Positions 50,003-58,231 of a stretch of 63,878 nt of DNA are shown in pieces; the first letter of the stretch is position 1; each line of letters begins with the position of its first letter. The notes under the pieces are model-generated. The model had not been told where the DNA came from. It saw only the letters and a list, made by a program, of their open reading frames with translations, and did no database searches. The stretch covers positions 1-63,878 of the forward strand of contig NZ_JAEUAW010000019.1 in the NCBI RefSeq assembly GCF_019511665.1. Reading direction: 5' to 3'. The position numbers and the translations under genes are program-made. This DNA is from Microbacterium jejuense (GTDB taxonomy: Bacteria > Actinomycetota > Actinomycetes > Actinomycetales > Microbacteriaceae).

Positions 50003-50905
50003 TTACGAGTTCGCGCGGATGTCGTCCTCGACGTCGGTGAGCGACGCCACCAGGTCGTCGACCGGGGTCTTGACGAGCACGGCGGTGCCGCCGGACGCCT
50101 CCACCACGCCGTCGAGCACCTCCTGCGTGTTCTGGTAGATCTCCACGAGCTTCAGGTAGGTCGGGTTGTCGGCGTCCTCGGCCTTGGCCGCGAAGATGTT
50201 GATGTAGGGGATCGCGGCGGGGTCGGACGGGTCGTCCTGCGCGATCGCGTCGGCGGCAGTGAGACCGGCATCCTCGAGGAAGTCGTTGTTGACGATGGCC
50301 GCCGCGACATCGGGCAGCGAGGTGGCCGTGAACGAGGCATCCAGCGCCTCGACCTTGACCTTGGACTCCGGCAGCACATCGGCGACCGTCGAGAAGGGCG
50401 AGCCGCCGTCCTCGAGCTCGATGAGGCCCGCGGACTGCAGCACGAGGAGCCCGCGCGCCTGGTTGGACTCGTCGTTGGGCACGGCCACGGTGGCGCCGTC
50501 GGGGATGTCGTCGACCGAGTCGTACTGCGACGAGTACAGGCCGAGCGGGTAGATCGCCGTCGAGCCGATGGGCTGCAGGTCGTCGTCGCTGTTGACGTTG
50601 TAGGTGGCGAGGTAGATGACGTGCTGGAACTGGTTGAGGTCCAGCTCACCCGCCGAGAGCGCGGGGTTCGGCTGCGTGTACTCGGTGAAGTTGACGAGCT
50701 CGACATCGATGCCCTCGTCGGCGGCGGCCTCGGTGAAGGTCTCCCAGTACGGGTCGCCCGAGTTGACGACCCCGATGCGGACGGTCTGCTGCTCGTCGGT
50801 GCTTCCCGATGCCGAATCGGCGGCGGTTCCGCCGCAGCCGGCCAGGAGGAGGGCGGCCGGCAGAGCGAGTGCTGCGGCCGCGATGAGCTTCTTGGACGTG
50901 GACAT
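50003..50905 (-). CDS. metQ: Methionine-binding lipoprotein (NlpA/MetQ)
   Basis: 300 aa. The signal peptide ends LLLAGC (lipobox, Cys about 24). The NlpA domain starts VRIGVVNSGDPYWETFTEAAADEGIDVELVNFTEYTQPNPALSAGELDLNQFQHVIYLATYN and includes YPLGLYSSQYDSVDDIPDGATVAVPNDESNQARGLLVLQSAGLI. It is the solute-binding partner of MetNI. AGGAG precedes the ATG at 50905. I looked for a SAM riboswitch in the 260-bp upstream region and could not recognise one; nothing else is visible there apart from the tRNA-Thr promoter at its far end. Confidence 0.95.
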   Translation of the reverse strand: MSTSKKLIAAAALALPAALLLAGCGGTAADSASGSTDEQQTVRIGVVNSGDPYWETFTEAAADEGIDVELVNFTEYTQPNPALSAGELDLNQFQHVIYLATYNVNSDDDLQPIGSTAIYPLGLYSSQYDSVDDIPDGATVAVPNDESNQARGLLVLQSAGLIELEDGGSPFSTVADVLPESKVKVEALDASFTATSLPDVAAAIVNNDFLEDAGLTAADAIAQDDPSDPAAIPYINIFAAKAEDADNPTYLKLVEIYQNTQEVLDGVVEASGGTAVLVKTPVDDLVASLTDVEDDIRANS

Positions 50906-51129
50906 GTGTGCGTGCTCCTGTGGATCGAGGCCCGTCGGGGCTTGTGACCGCGCACGCGATCCGTCGGACCGCGCACGCTTCGTCGCGGGCCGATTCGACC
51001 GTACGAGGGCCGGTGCCGATTCCCCGAACCGACGCGTAACACGTCGACACCGTGGAGGATCCAGGCCTTCAGGAAGGTGCGATCGGATGCCGCCACCCGG
51101 CGTGGTTCGCGAGCACTCCGCAAACCCTG

Positions 51130-51135
51130 TAATAT
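51130..51135 (+). promoter_or_regulatory. -10 box of tRNA-Thr
   Basis: TAATAT, placing the start near 51142, about 24 nt before the mature tRNA. Confidence 0.5.
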
Positions 51136-51165
51136 CGATGCTTGTGCAACGCGCAAGCGAAGCGC

Positions 51166-51237
51166 GCCACCTTAGCTCAGTGGTAGAGCATCCCACTCGT
51201 AATGGGAAGGCCGTCAGTTCAATCCTGACAGGTGGCT
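51166..51237 (+). tRNA. tRNA-Thr (anticodon CGT)
   Basis: The acceptor GCCACCT pairs with AGGTGGC. The anticodon arm TCCCA-CTCGTAA-TGGGA gives CGT, reading ACG. The T arm is GTCAG-TTCAATC-CTGAC. CCA is not encoded (TCCG follows). Confidence 0.96.
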
Positions 51238-51248
51238 CCGATGTGAAG

Positions 51249-51274
51249 ACGGCCGCAGATCTGCGGCCGTTTTC
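51249..51274 (+). terminator. Intrinsic terminator after tRNA-Thr
   Basis: A 22-nt perfect palindrome (ACGGCCGCA, GATC loop, TGCGGCCGT) followed directly by a T run (TTTT). Confidence 0.85.
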
Positions 51275-51297
51275 CGTATCCCGGAGACGGAGGCCCG

Positions 51298-51696
51298 GTG
51301 TCAGACGCGATCGATGCCATCGCTGAGATCTTCGCCTGGATCGGATTCGGGCTCGGGGCGCTGCTGGCGGTCGTCGCGCTGATCATGCGCCTCGTGGACG
51401 GCACGTGGGTGCGCACTCAGGGGGTCGTGGACGACGGTCCGCACGGCCGTCTGGTGCGGTGGTTCGACGATCATGGCGGGGGAGTGGGTGCCGCCTACCT
51501 GACGCACGAGCAGGAGCGGCGCCTCGGCGCGGCCCAGACCGCCGACGTCTATGTGCGACCGGGGCGCCACGACCGGGTCCGGCTCACGCCGGGCTCGCCC
51601 GCCGTGCGCGCCGTCGGGCTGCTCGCAGCCGGCCTCCTGGCCCTCGGCGTGATCGCCCTGGCGACGTCGCTCGTCCTGCTGTTCGTCCGCGGCTGA
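51298..51696 (+). CDS. Hypothetical protein with two membrane helices
   Basis: A 132-aa protein with one N-terminal helix (about 11-32), a soluble middle region (residues 35-95, WVRTQGVVDDGPHGRLVRWFDDHGGGVGAAYLTHEQERRLGAAQTADVYVRPGRHDRVRLTP) and a C-terminal helix (about 103-128). The middle resembles the small beta-rich domain of DUF3592-type proteins, but I cannot assign it firmly. GTG 51298 has GACGGAGGC upstream. Confidence 0.75.
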   Translation: MSDAIDAIAEIFAWIGFGLGALLAVVALIMRLVDGTWVRTQGVVDDGPHGRLVRWFDDHGGGVGAAYLTHEQERRLGAAQTADVYVRPGRHDRVRLTPGSPAVRAVGLLAAGLLALGVIALATSLVLLFVRG

Positions 51697-51726
51697 GGCG
51701 GGCCTCCGCGGCTGAGCCTCCCTCCG

Positions 51727-52683
51727 TCACGCGAGCGCGAGCATGCCGCCGGCGACGAGCGCCAGTCCGAGCCCGAGCCACTGGATCGCCGCCACGCGTT
51801 CGCGCAGCACGAGAGCGGCGAGCAGGATCGTCCCCGCGGGGTAGAGCGCGGTCAGCGCCGACACGACGGCCAGGTCGCCCTCGCGCAGTGCGAGCAGCAT
51901 GAGGGCGTTGGCGGCGGCATCCGCCACGCCGCAGAAGGCCGCGAGCCACCACGCGCGCCCGGCAGACGGCACGACCGTGACGGCGCCGCTCGCCGTGTGC
52001 TCCAGGTCCGCGCGCCCGCTCGGGGTGGCACCGAGGGAGGGCTCCGAGACGTGCAGGACCGACCTCGCCGCTGCGCCGCGGCGCACGGCCGCCAGCACGA
52101 GCACGCCGACCACCGCGAACGTGATGACGCCGCTCGTCGCCCTGCTGGCCACGAGCGGTGCAAGACCGCTCGCCGGAGAGGTCTGGTCGATGATGATCAG
52201 GAACGCTCCGATCGCCAGTCCCGCACCGGCCGCCATCGCCAGTCCGCGCGCGCTGGGACGCACGATCCTCTCGCCGGGGATGAAGCCGACCAGCACCACG
52301 GCGACGAGCGCGACGGCGAGGCCCGCGTAGCCGATCGGGGCGAGGGCCTCGCCGTCGACGAGCAGCCCCCACAGCATCGGCGCCACCGCCGAGACGACCG
52401 CCGTGAGCGGCGAGAGGATGCTCATCGGTCCGAGGGCGAGGCATGCGTACAGCAGGGCGATCGCGACGACGCTCACGACCCCTCCGAGAACGCCCCACGC
52501 GATGTCGGCGCCGCTCCCGGCGCCCCCGAGCAGCGGCTGGGCGACCGCGAGCGCGATGAGTCCCGACAGGGCGGCGACGGCGGTGACCACGAGTGAGCGC
52601 AGGCGCTTGGCGGCGAGCCCGCCGAGGAAGTCGGCGGAGCCGTAGACGAGGGCGCCGAACAGCGCGAGAGCGGCGGAGAGCAT
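51727..52683 (-). CDS. EamA/DMT-family transporter
   Basis: 318 aa, ten helices in two EamA repeats, with a longer hydrophilic loop between helices 6 and 7 (about 195-240). It starts MLSAALALFGALVYGSADFLGGLAAKRLRS and ends TALYPAGTILLAALVLRERVAAIQWLGLGLALVAGGMLALA. The ATG at 52683 lies 8 nt after TAGGCT on the minus strand, pointing to a leaderless mRNA. It is divergent from the MMPL gene across 94 bp. Substrate unknown. Confidence 0.88.
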   Translation of the reverse strand: MLSAALALFGALVYGSADFLGGLAAKRLRSLVVTAVAALSGLIALAVAQPLLGGAGSGADIAWGVLGGVVSVVAIALLYACLALGPMSILSPLTAVVSAVAPMLWGLLVDGEALAPIGYAGLAVALVAVVLVGFIPGERIVRPSARGLAMAAGAGLAIGAFLIIIDQTSPASGLAPLVASRATSGVITFAVVGVLVLAAVRRGAAARSVLHVSEPSLGATPSGRADLEHTASGAVTVVPSAGRAWWLAAFCGVADAAANALMLLALREGDLAVVSALTALYPAGTILLAALVLRERVAAIQWLGLGLALVAGGMLALA

Positions 52684-52757
52684 CGCCACGGAGCCTAGCG
52701 AAAAGGCGGTCGGCGACCGGGGACGGGATCCGCCGGCGATTTGCATCATCACCCAAT

Positions 52758-52776
52758 TTGCTAGATAAGCTAGCGA
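52758..52776. promoter_or_regulatory. Inverted repeat overlapping the mmpL -10 box
   Basis: TTGCTAG, 5 nt, CTAGCGA. It overlaps the TAAGCT -10 (52766..52771) and ends 2 nt before the ATG, so a bound repressor would block transcription. CTAG is otherwise rare in this sequence. No regulator gene is adjacent. Confidence 0.5.
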
Positions 52777-52777
52777 T

Positions 52778-55021
52778 ATGACGCAGCCCCACCACGCGAG
52801 ACGAGTGCCGACCCGATGGCTGCGGATCGGCATCCCGGTCCTTCTCGTGCTCGTGTGGCTGGCGGCAGGGTCGATCGGCGGCCCGTACTTCGGCAAGGTC
52901 GACGAGGTCTCGTCGAACGACCGCTCCACCTTCCTGCCCGAGAGTGCGGACGCGACGCAGGTGAACGCGCGGCTCGCGGACTTCCTCGGCGAAGAGAGCA
53001 TCCCGGCTGTCGTCGTCGTCACCGGCGACGGTGAACTCACTGAGGACGACATCGCCGACGTCCAGGCGCTCGCAGACGACATCGCCGAACTGGACGCCAT
53101 CGCGGGCGACGTCTCGCCGCCGATTCCTTCCGAGGACGGCGAGGCGGTTCAGCTGTTCGTGCCGATCGACGCCTCAGGCGAGGTGGGCGACACCGTCGCC
53201 GAGATCCGCTCGATGGCTGCCGAAGAGCTGCCGGACGACCTCACGGCGTGGGTCACCGGGCCCGCGGGGTTCACCGCCGACCTCGTCGAGGGGTTCCTCG
53301 GCATCGACGGGCTGCTGCTCGCGGTGGCCCTCATCGCCGTGTTCATCATCCTGGTGATCGTGTACCGCTCGCCGCTGCTGCCGGTCCTCGTGCTCGCGAC
53401 ATCGGTGTTCGCGCTGTGCGCCGCGCTGCTGACGGTGTGGTGGCTCGCCTACGCGGGCATCGTCGTGCTGAACGGCCAGGTGCAGGGCATCCTGTTCATC
53501 CTCGTGATCGGCGCCGCCACCGACTACGCCCTGCTGTACGTCGCGCGGTACCGCGAGGCGATCGCGACCGGCGCCCGCAAATGGGATGCCACCCTGACGG
53601 CCTGGCGCGGCGCGTTCGAGCCGATCCTGGCGTCCGGCGGGACCGTCATCGCGGGCCTGCTGTGCCTGCTGCTGTCGGACCTCGCCACCAACCGCGCCCT
53701 GGGTCCGATCGCCTCGATCGGCATCGCCTTCTCGGTGCTGTCGGCGCTGACCTTCCTGCCGGCGCTCCTGGCCCTGTGCGGCCGCGCCGCGTTCTGGCCG
53801 TTCATCCCGAAGCAGGCCGCGGCCGCGATCCCCGACGACCTGACCCAGCCGGCGAAGGGCCTGTGGCCGCGCCAGGCGCGCTTCATCGCCCGGCACGCGC
53901 GAGCCGTCTGGATCGTGTGCACCGTGGTCCTGCTGGCGGGTGCCCTGGGCATCACGCAGCTGAAGGCCGACGGCGTGCCGACGAGCGACCTCGTGCTCGG
54001 GGCGTCCGAGGCGCGTGACGGGCAGGATGTTCTGGCCGAGCACTTCCCGGCAGGATCAGGCTCGCCCGTGTACGTCATCGTGCCCGAGGACGAACTGGCG
54101 GCGGCCGTCGAGGTGCTCGACGACTCGGACGGCATCGAGTCGGTCTCGGTGGCGTCGGCGGACTCCCCGACGGGCCAGGCGGCCGTCGAGCTCGAGGACG
54201 GCGAGCCGGTGTTCACCGCCGTCGGCCCTCCGGGCACCCCCGCCCCCGAACCGACGGTCGCCGACGACGATGTGCTCGTCATCGGGACCCTGACGGATGC
54301 CGCCGACTCGGTGGCCGCCGAAGACACCGTCCGCGAGCTCCGCGTCGACCTGGACGACGCGCTCGGCGCGGGCACGGCACTCGTCGGCGGAGAGACCGCG
54401 ACCGACATCGACACCAACGACACCTCCACGCGCGACCGCACGCTCATCATCCCGGTCATCCTCGCGGTGATCCTGGTGATCCTCATGCTGCTGCTGCGGT
54501 CGATCCTCGCCCCGGTGCTGCTCATCGCGACGGTCATCCTGTCGTTCGCGACAGCGCTCGGCGTCAGCGCCCTGGTGTTCAACGGTGTGTTCCAGTTCCC
54601 CGGGGCCGACCCGGCGGTGCCGCTGTACGGGTTCGTCTTCCTGGTGGCGCTCGGCGTCGACTACAACATCTTCCTGATGTCGCGCGTGCGCGAGGAGTCG
54701 CTCGTCCATGGCACGAGACCTGGGATCCTGCGCGGGCTCGTCGCCACCGGTGGCGTCATCACGTCGGCCGGGCTCGTGCTCGCCGCGACCTTCGCGGCGC
54801 TCGGCGTCATCCCGATCCTGTTCCTGGCGCAGATCGCCTTCATCGTCGCGTTCGGCGTGCTGCTCGACACGTTCGTGGTGCGCTCGCTGCTCGTGCCCGC
54901 GCTGTCGTACGACATCGGGCGTGCGATCTGGTGGCCGTCGAAGCTGTGGAGAGTGGATGCCGGCGGCCCGGCATCCACCCCCGCCACAGGCGACAGAACC
55001 CGGCGTACGCTCGAACCATGA
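52778..55021 (+). CDS. MMPL/RND-family exporter
   Basis: A 747-aa transporter with two halves, each a helix, a large extracytoplasmic domain (about 40-175 and 395-545) and five or six helices, about 12 in all. VIGAATDYALLYVARYREAIATGARKWDAT and FLVALGVDYNIFLMSRVREESLVHG carry the conserved Asp-Tyr proton-relay pairs of MmpL proteins. It probably exports lipids, siderophores or toxic compounds. The ATG follows TAAGCT by 6 nt. Its last codons contain an inverted octamer pair (54953..54978), and it overlaps pncA by ATGA. Confidence 0.93.
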   Translation: MTQPHHARRVPTRWLRIGIPVLLVLVWLAAGSIGGPYFGKVDEVSSNDRSTFLPESADATQVNARLADFLGEESIPAVVVVTGDGELTEDDIADVQALADDIAELDAIAGDVSPPIPSEDGEAVQLFVPIDASGEVGDTVAEIRSMAAEELPDDLTAWVTGPAGFTADLVEGFLGIDGLLLAVALIAVFIILVIVYRSPLLPVLVLATSVFALCAALLTVWWLAYAGIVVLNGQVQGILFILVIGAATDYALLYVARYREAIATGARKWDATLTAWRGAFEPILASGGTVIAGLLCLLLSDLATNRALGPIASIGIAFSVLSALTFLPALLALCGRAAFWPFIPKQAAAAIPDDLTQPAKGLWPRQARFIARHARAVWIVCTVVLLAGALGITQLKADGVPTSDLVLGASEARDGQDVLAEHFPAGSGSPVYVIVPEDELAAAVEVLDDSDGIESVSVASADSPTGQAAVELEDGEPVFTAVGPPGTPAPEPTVADDDVLVIGTLTDAADSVAAEDTVRELRVDLDDALGAGTALVGGETATDIDTNDTSTRDRTLIIPVILAVILVILMLLLRSILAPVLLIATVILSFATALGVSALVFNGVFQFPGADPAVPLYGFVFLVALGVDYNIFLMSRVREESLVHGTRPGILRGLVATGGVITSAGLVLAATFAALGVIPILFLAQIAFIVAFGVLLDTFVVRSLLVPALSYDIGRAIWWPSKLWRVDAGGPASTPATGDRTRRTLEP
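54953..54978. repeat. Inverted octamer pair at the 3' end of the MMPL gene
   Basis: GTGGATGCCGG and CCGGCATCCAC separated by 4 nt, an 11-bp stem identical in sequence to the one at 23138. It is translated here (RVDAGGPAS) and lies 40 nt before the pncA start. Confidence 0.75.
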
Positions 55022-55605
55022 GCAAGGCACTGTTCATCGTCGACGTTCAGAACGACTTCACCGAGGGCGGCGCGCTGGGGGTCGAGGGCGGCGACGCCGT
55101 CGCCCAGGGGATCTCGCAGTTCCTCGTGACGCACGCCGAGGACTACGCCGTGATCATCGCCTCGCGCGACTGGCATGACGGCGACAACGACAACGGCGGC
55201 CATTTCGCCGCCGGCGAGCCGGACTTCGTCGACACATGGCCCGCCCACTGCGTCGCGGGCACCGAGGGCGCCGAGTACGATCCGGGGCTCGACACGGCCG
55301 CCGTCACGCACCACGTCAAGAAGGGCCAGGGCAAGCCGGCGTACTCGCTGTACGAGGGAACGACCGATCAGGGCGAGACCGTCTCTCAGCTGCTGGACGC
55401 CCACGGCGTGGTCGACGTGGACGTGGTCGGCATCGCGACGGACTACTGCGTGCGGGCCTCCGCCCTCGACGCGATCGAGCACGGCCGCCACGTGCGCGTG
55501 CTCACCGACCTCGTGGCAGGTGTCGCGCCGGCGTCGAGCGAGGCGGCCCTGGCCGAGCTGGCCCACGCCGGCGCAGAGCTCGCCGAGGCGGCATCCCGCG
55601 ACTGA
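55018..55605 (+). CDS. pncA: Nicotinamidase (pyrazinamidase), isochorismatase family
   Basis: A 195-aa enzyme that deamidates nicotinamide to nicotinate for NAD salvage. Catalytic Asp10 in FIVDVQNDF, Lys in VTHHVKKGQGKPAYS, and Cys in VGIATDYCVRASALDA. Metal ligands are in SRDWHDGDND and PDFVDTWPAHCVAGTEGA. TACGCT lies 6 nt before the ATG, inside the MMPL coding end, so it may be transcribed separately and leaderless as well as read through. Confidence 0.95.
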   Translation: MSKALFIVDVQNDFTEGGALGVEGGDAVAQGISQFLVTHAEDYAVIIASRDWHDGDNDNGGHFAAGEPDFVDTWPAHCVAGTEGAEYDPGLDTAAVTHHVKKGQGKPAYSLYEGTTDQGETVSQLLDAHGVVDVDVVGIATDYCVRASALDAIEHGRHVRVLTDLVAGVAPASSEAALAELAHAGAELAEAASRD

Positions 55606-55608
55606 GGC

Positions 55609-56829
55609 TCAGGCCGCCGGGCCCTCGATGAGCGTCACGGCGGCCGACCGCGGTGCCCCCGAGCGGTCGACCCACGTGAGCGTGACGGTGTCGCCGGGCT
55701 CGTAGCCGGCGAGCAGCGTCGAGAGCGCGTCCGCATCGGCGACCGCCGTGCCGTCGACGGCCGTGATCGTGTCGCCCGCGGCGAGTCCCGCGTCGGCGGC
55801 CGGGGTGCCGTCGATCGCACCGGCGATGAGAGCGCCCTGGGAGCCGGAACCGCCGTAGCGGTACCCGGCGGGCACGCGCGCCACCTGCACGCCGAGGAAG
55901 GCGGGCGAGCCGATCGCGACGCCGTCGGTCTCGTCTCCGGCGCGGATCTTGTCGACGATCGCGAGTGCGTCCTCGATCGGGATGGCGTACGCGACGGTGG
56001 TCGCCGAGCCGCTCGAGGCGGCGGTGGTCATGCCGACGACCTCGCCCTCGGCGTCGAGCAGCGCACCGCCCGAGTCGCCCGCCACCACATCGGCGGCGAA
56101 CTCGATCATGCCGTCGAGCGTCTCGCCGGCCGTCAGGCGGTCGGACGACGTGGTCACCGACGAGTCCAGTTCGGTGATCGCGCCGTCGGCAGCGAGGAGC
56201 ACGCCACCGCCCGACGCGTTCCCGACCGCGGTCACCGCGTCGCCGACGGTCTCGGCATCGTCGTCGATGGTGACCGTCTGCAGGCCGCTCGCGCCCTGCA
56301 GCTGCAGCAGCGCCACGTCGTCGTCGGCATCCGTCCCGACGACGGCCGCCGTGTACGTCTGGCCGGTGGCGGCGATCGTGACGGTGATCTCGGTCGACCC
56401 CTCGATCACATGGTTGTTGGTCAGCACCAGGCCGTCGGGGGTGAGCACCATGCCGGTGCCCGCGGCTTGGGCGTCCTCATAGCCGAGCGTGGTCTCGATG
56501 ATCACCACGCCCGTGGACTCCGCGGTGTCGGCCGTCGTCGCGGGCGTCTGGCCGGACGCGCTCTGCGACGAGCCGCCGTATCGGGTCGTGCCGCCGCCGT
56601 ACGCGTCGTACGGCCAGTCGCTTGCCGCCGGAGCGGCGGGGAGGGATGCCGCCACCGCCGTCGGCGGGGCGCTCGCCGTGTTCGCTGCGGCGGCGAGCGG
56701 CGCGGCCAGAGCGAGCGAGCCCGCCACGACGAGGCCGACGCACGCGAGCGGCGCGCGCCGTCGATACCAGGGTGCGGGCATCGCTCGCGTGGAGTCGGCG
56801 GCCTGTCCGGGTGTGCGGTGTGTGAACAT
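55609..56829 (-). CDS. HtrA/DegP-like secreted serine protease with PDZ domain
   Basis: 406 aa. A signal-anchor helix (about 29-49) is followed by a Gly/Ser-rich linker and a trypsin-fold protease: His in LVLTNNHVIEG, Asp in GTDADDDVALLQL, Ser in ADVVAGDSGGALLDAEGEVVGM. The PDZ domain (about 310-400) has FLGVQVARVP and DGTPAADAGLAAGDTITAVDGTAVADADALSTLL. It acts in envelope protein quality control or regulated proteolysis. ATG 56829 with GAGGG upstream. It converges with pncA (3-nt gap). Confidence 0.94.
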   Translation of the reverse strand: MFTHRTPGQAADSTRAMPAPWYRRRAPLACVGLVVAGSLALAAPLAAAANTASAPPTAVAASLPAAPAASDWPYDAYGGGTTRYGGSSQSASGQTPATTADTAESTGVVIIETTLGYEDAQAAGTGMVLTPDGLVLTNNHVIEGSTEITVTIAATGQTYTAAVVGTDADDDVALLQLQGASGLQTVTIDDDAETVGDAVTAVGNASGGGVLLAADGAITELDSSVTTSSDRLTAGETLDGMIEFAADVVAGDSGGALLDAEGEVVGMTTAASSGSATTVAYAIPIEDALAIVDKIRAGDETDGVAIGSPAFLGVQVARVPAGYRYGGSGSQGALIAGAIDGTPAADAGLAAGDTITAVDGTAVADADALSTLLAGYEPGDTVTLTWVDRSGAPRSAAVTLIEGPAA

Positions 56830-56945
56830 GGTGCCCTCGCTCTCTGTCCGGTCTCCATCGGAACACCCGACGCCGTGAGCGGACGATCCGGCGCCTATGC
56901 GCCGGTTATGGATCAGCGCGCCGTGGGACCGCTAGCCTCGGCATC

Positions 56946-57395
56946 GTGACCACCATCCGTGCGCTGCTTCCCGCCGACCGCGACGTCTGGGAGCCGCTGT
57001 GGCGCGGCTACCTCGAGTTCTACGAGACCGAGCTTTCCGAAGAGCAGACGGCGCTCACCTGGAACCGGCTGGTCGATCCGCAGTTCCCGATCCACGGTGC
57101 GCTCGCCGTCGACGAAGGCGGCACGGCCGTCGGGATCGTGCACTGGCTCACGCACGCCGCGACGTGGTCGGCCGAGCCGTACTGCTACCTGGAGGACCTG
57201 TTCGTCGATCCCTCCCAGCGCGGCGCGGGCGTCGGGCGCGCGCTCATCGCGCATGTCGCCGACTGGGCCGAGGCGCACGGCTCACCGAAGGTCTATTGGC
57301 TCACCCAGGAGACGAACACGACGGCGCGGGGGCTGTACGACCGGGTGGCGACGCGCACCGGCTACGTCCACTATCAGATCGGACTGGGCGCATGA
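56946..57395 (+). CDS. GNAT-family N-acetyltransferase
   Basis: 149 aa. TIRALLPADRDVWEPLWRGYLEFYETEL at the N-terminus; the acetyl-CoA loop is LEDLFVDPSQRGAGVGRALIAHVADWAEAHGSPKVYWLTQETNTTARGLYDRVATRTGYVHYQI. It resembles small-molecule or aminoglycoside-like acetyltransferases. GTG start 7 nt after TAGCCT (leaderless). ATGA overlap with the next gene. Confidence 0.88.
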   Translation: MTTIRALLPADRDVWEPLWRGYLEFYETELSEEQTALTWNRLVDPQFPIHGALAVDEGGTAVGIVHWLTHAATWSAEPYCYLEDLFVDPSQRGAGVGRALIAHVADWAEAHGSPKVYWLTQETNTTARGLYDRVATRTGYVHYQIGLGA

Positions 57396-57700
57396 CCGCG
57401 GGCGAGTCCGGTGCTCTCGAACGCCGCACCGGCGACCTCATCGCGACGCTGCTGCTCATCGGCTTCTCGGTGGGCGTGGCCGTCGTCATGTTCTTCGTGG
57501 CGCTGCTGTGGGCGGTCGGCGCGCACGACAACACGCTCGCGATCGTGCTGGGCGGTTACCTCCCGCTGGCGTTCTGCATCATCGGCGGGGTCTTCGGCAT
57601 CGTCGCCCTCTCGCGTCGCCGGCTCGCCTTCTGGTACCCGCTGATCGCTCTCGTGCTCAGCGCGGTGGCCTGGCTGGTGGCGCTCGCGGTGGTGCGCTGA
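57392..57700 (+). CDS. Small membrane protein, three helices
   Basis: 102 aa with helices at about 15-42, 48-70 and 77-100 and a short polar start. No family recognised. Coupled to the GNAT gene by ATGA. Confidence 0.7.
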   Translation: MTAGESGALERRTGDLIATLLLIGFSVGVAVVMFFVALLWAVGAHDNTLAIVLGGYLPLAFCIIGGVFGIVALSRRRLAFWYPLIALVLSAVAWLVALAVVR

Positions 57701-57826
57701 CATCGCCTCCATGCACCCCTGATGAGGATGCCCCGGGCGGAATAGACCATCCGGCGGATGCCCGTCAAGGCTGGTCCATGTCGGCTCCTGAAGTGCCATC
57801 GTGGTGCACGGAAAGGAGACGGTGGA

Positions 57827-58231
57827 GTGAAGCGCATGCGACGATCGGCTGTCGGGCTCGTCGTCCTCGGCGCCCTGCTGTCAGGCTGCGCGGCCTCCGC
57901 AGCAGACATCCAGCCGATGGCCGCCGACGCCCTCTCGGCGGCGCGCTCCGCCGACCTCGGCATCGACCTCCACGAGGCGGGTCGGACCTTCCCGACGACC
58001 GCCGACGTCGTGCTCGAAGACATGGCCGGGCAGCTGGGGGACGTCATCGCGCAGCTCGAAGAGACGCAGACGGCCGACGACGCGGCGGAGCGCGACCGAA
58101 CACGGACGCTGTCGGCCGCTCGTGATGCGATCGACGCCATCCACACGGCACTGCGCGGCGACGACGCCGCCGCGCAGCGCGCGCTGACCCCCGCGATCGA
58201 GGTGCTCCAGGACGTGGCGGGTGAGCGATGA
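57827..58231 (+). CDS. Small lipoprotein of the NRAMP-PRC cluster
   Basis: A 134-aa secreted lipoprotein. The signal VKRMRRSAVGLVVLGALLSGC carries a lipobox (LLSGC). The mature part is Ala-rich and helical, with possible coiled-coil segments. The GTG at 57827 has AAAGGAG 8 nt upstream. The gene ends 4 nt inside the NRAMP-like transporter gene, so it belongs to that operon. Function unknown. Confidence 0.75.
   Translation: MKRMRRSAVGLVVLGALLSGCAASAADIQPMAADALSAARSADLGIDLHEAGRTFPTTADVVLEDMAGQLGDVIAQLEETQTADDAAERDRTRTLSAARDAIDAIHTALRGDDAAAQRALTPAIEVLQDVAGER

Noticed and set aside
50906..51165. SAM riboswitch upstream of metQ
   Set aside because: I looked for SAM-I, SAM-II and SAM-IV type conserved cores and found none that I can defend by eye.
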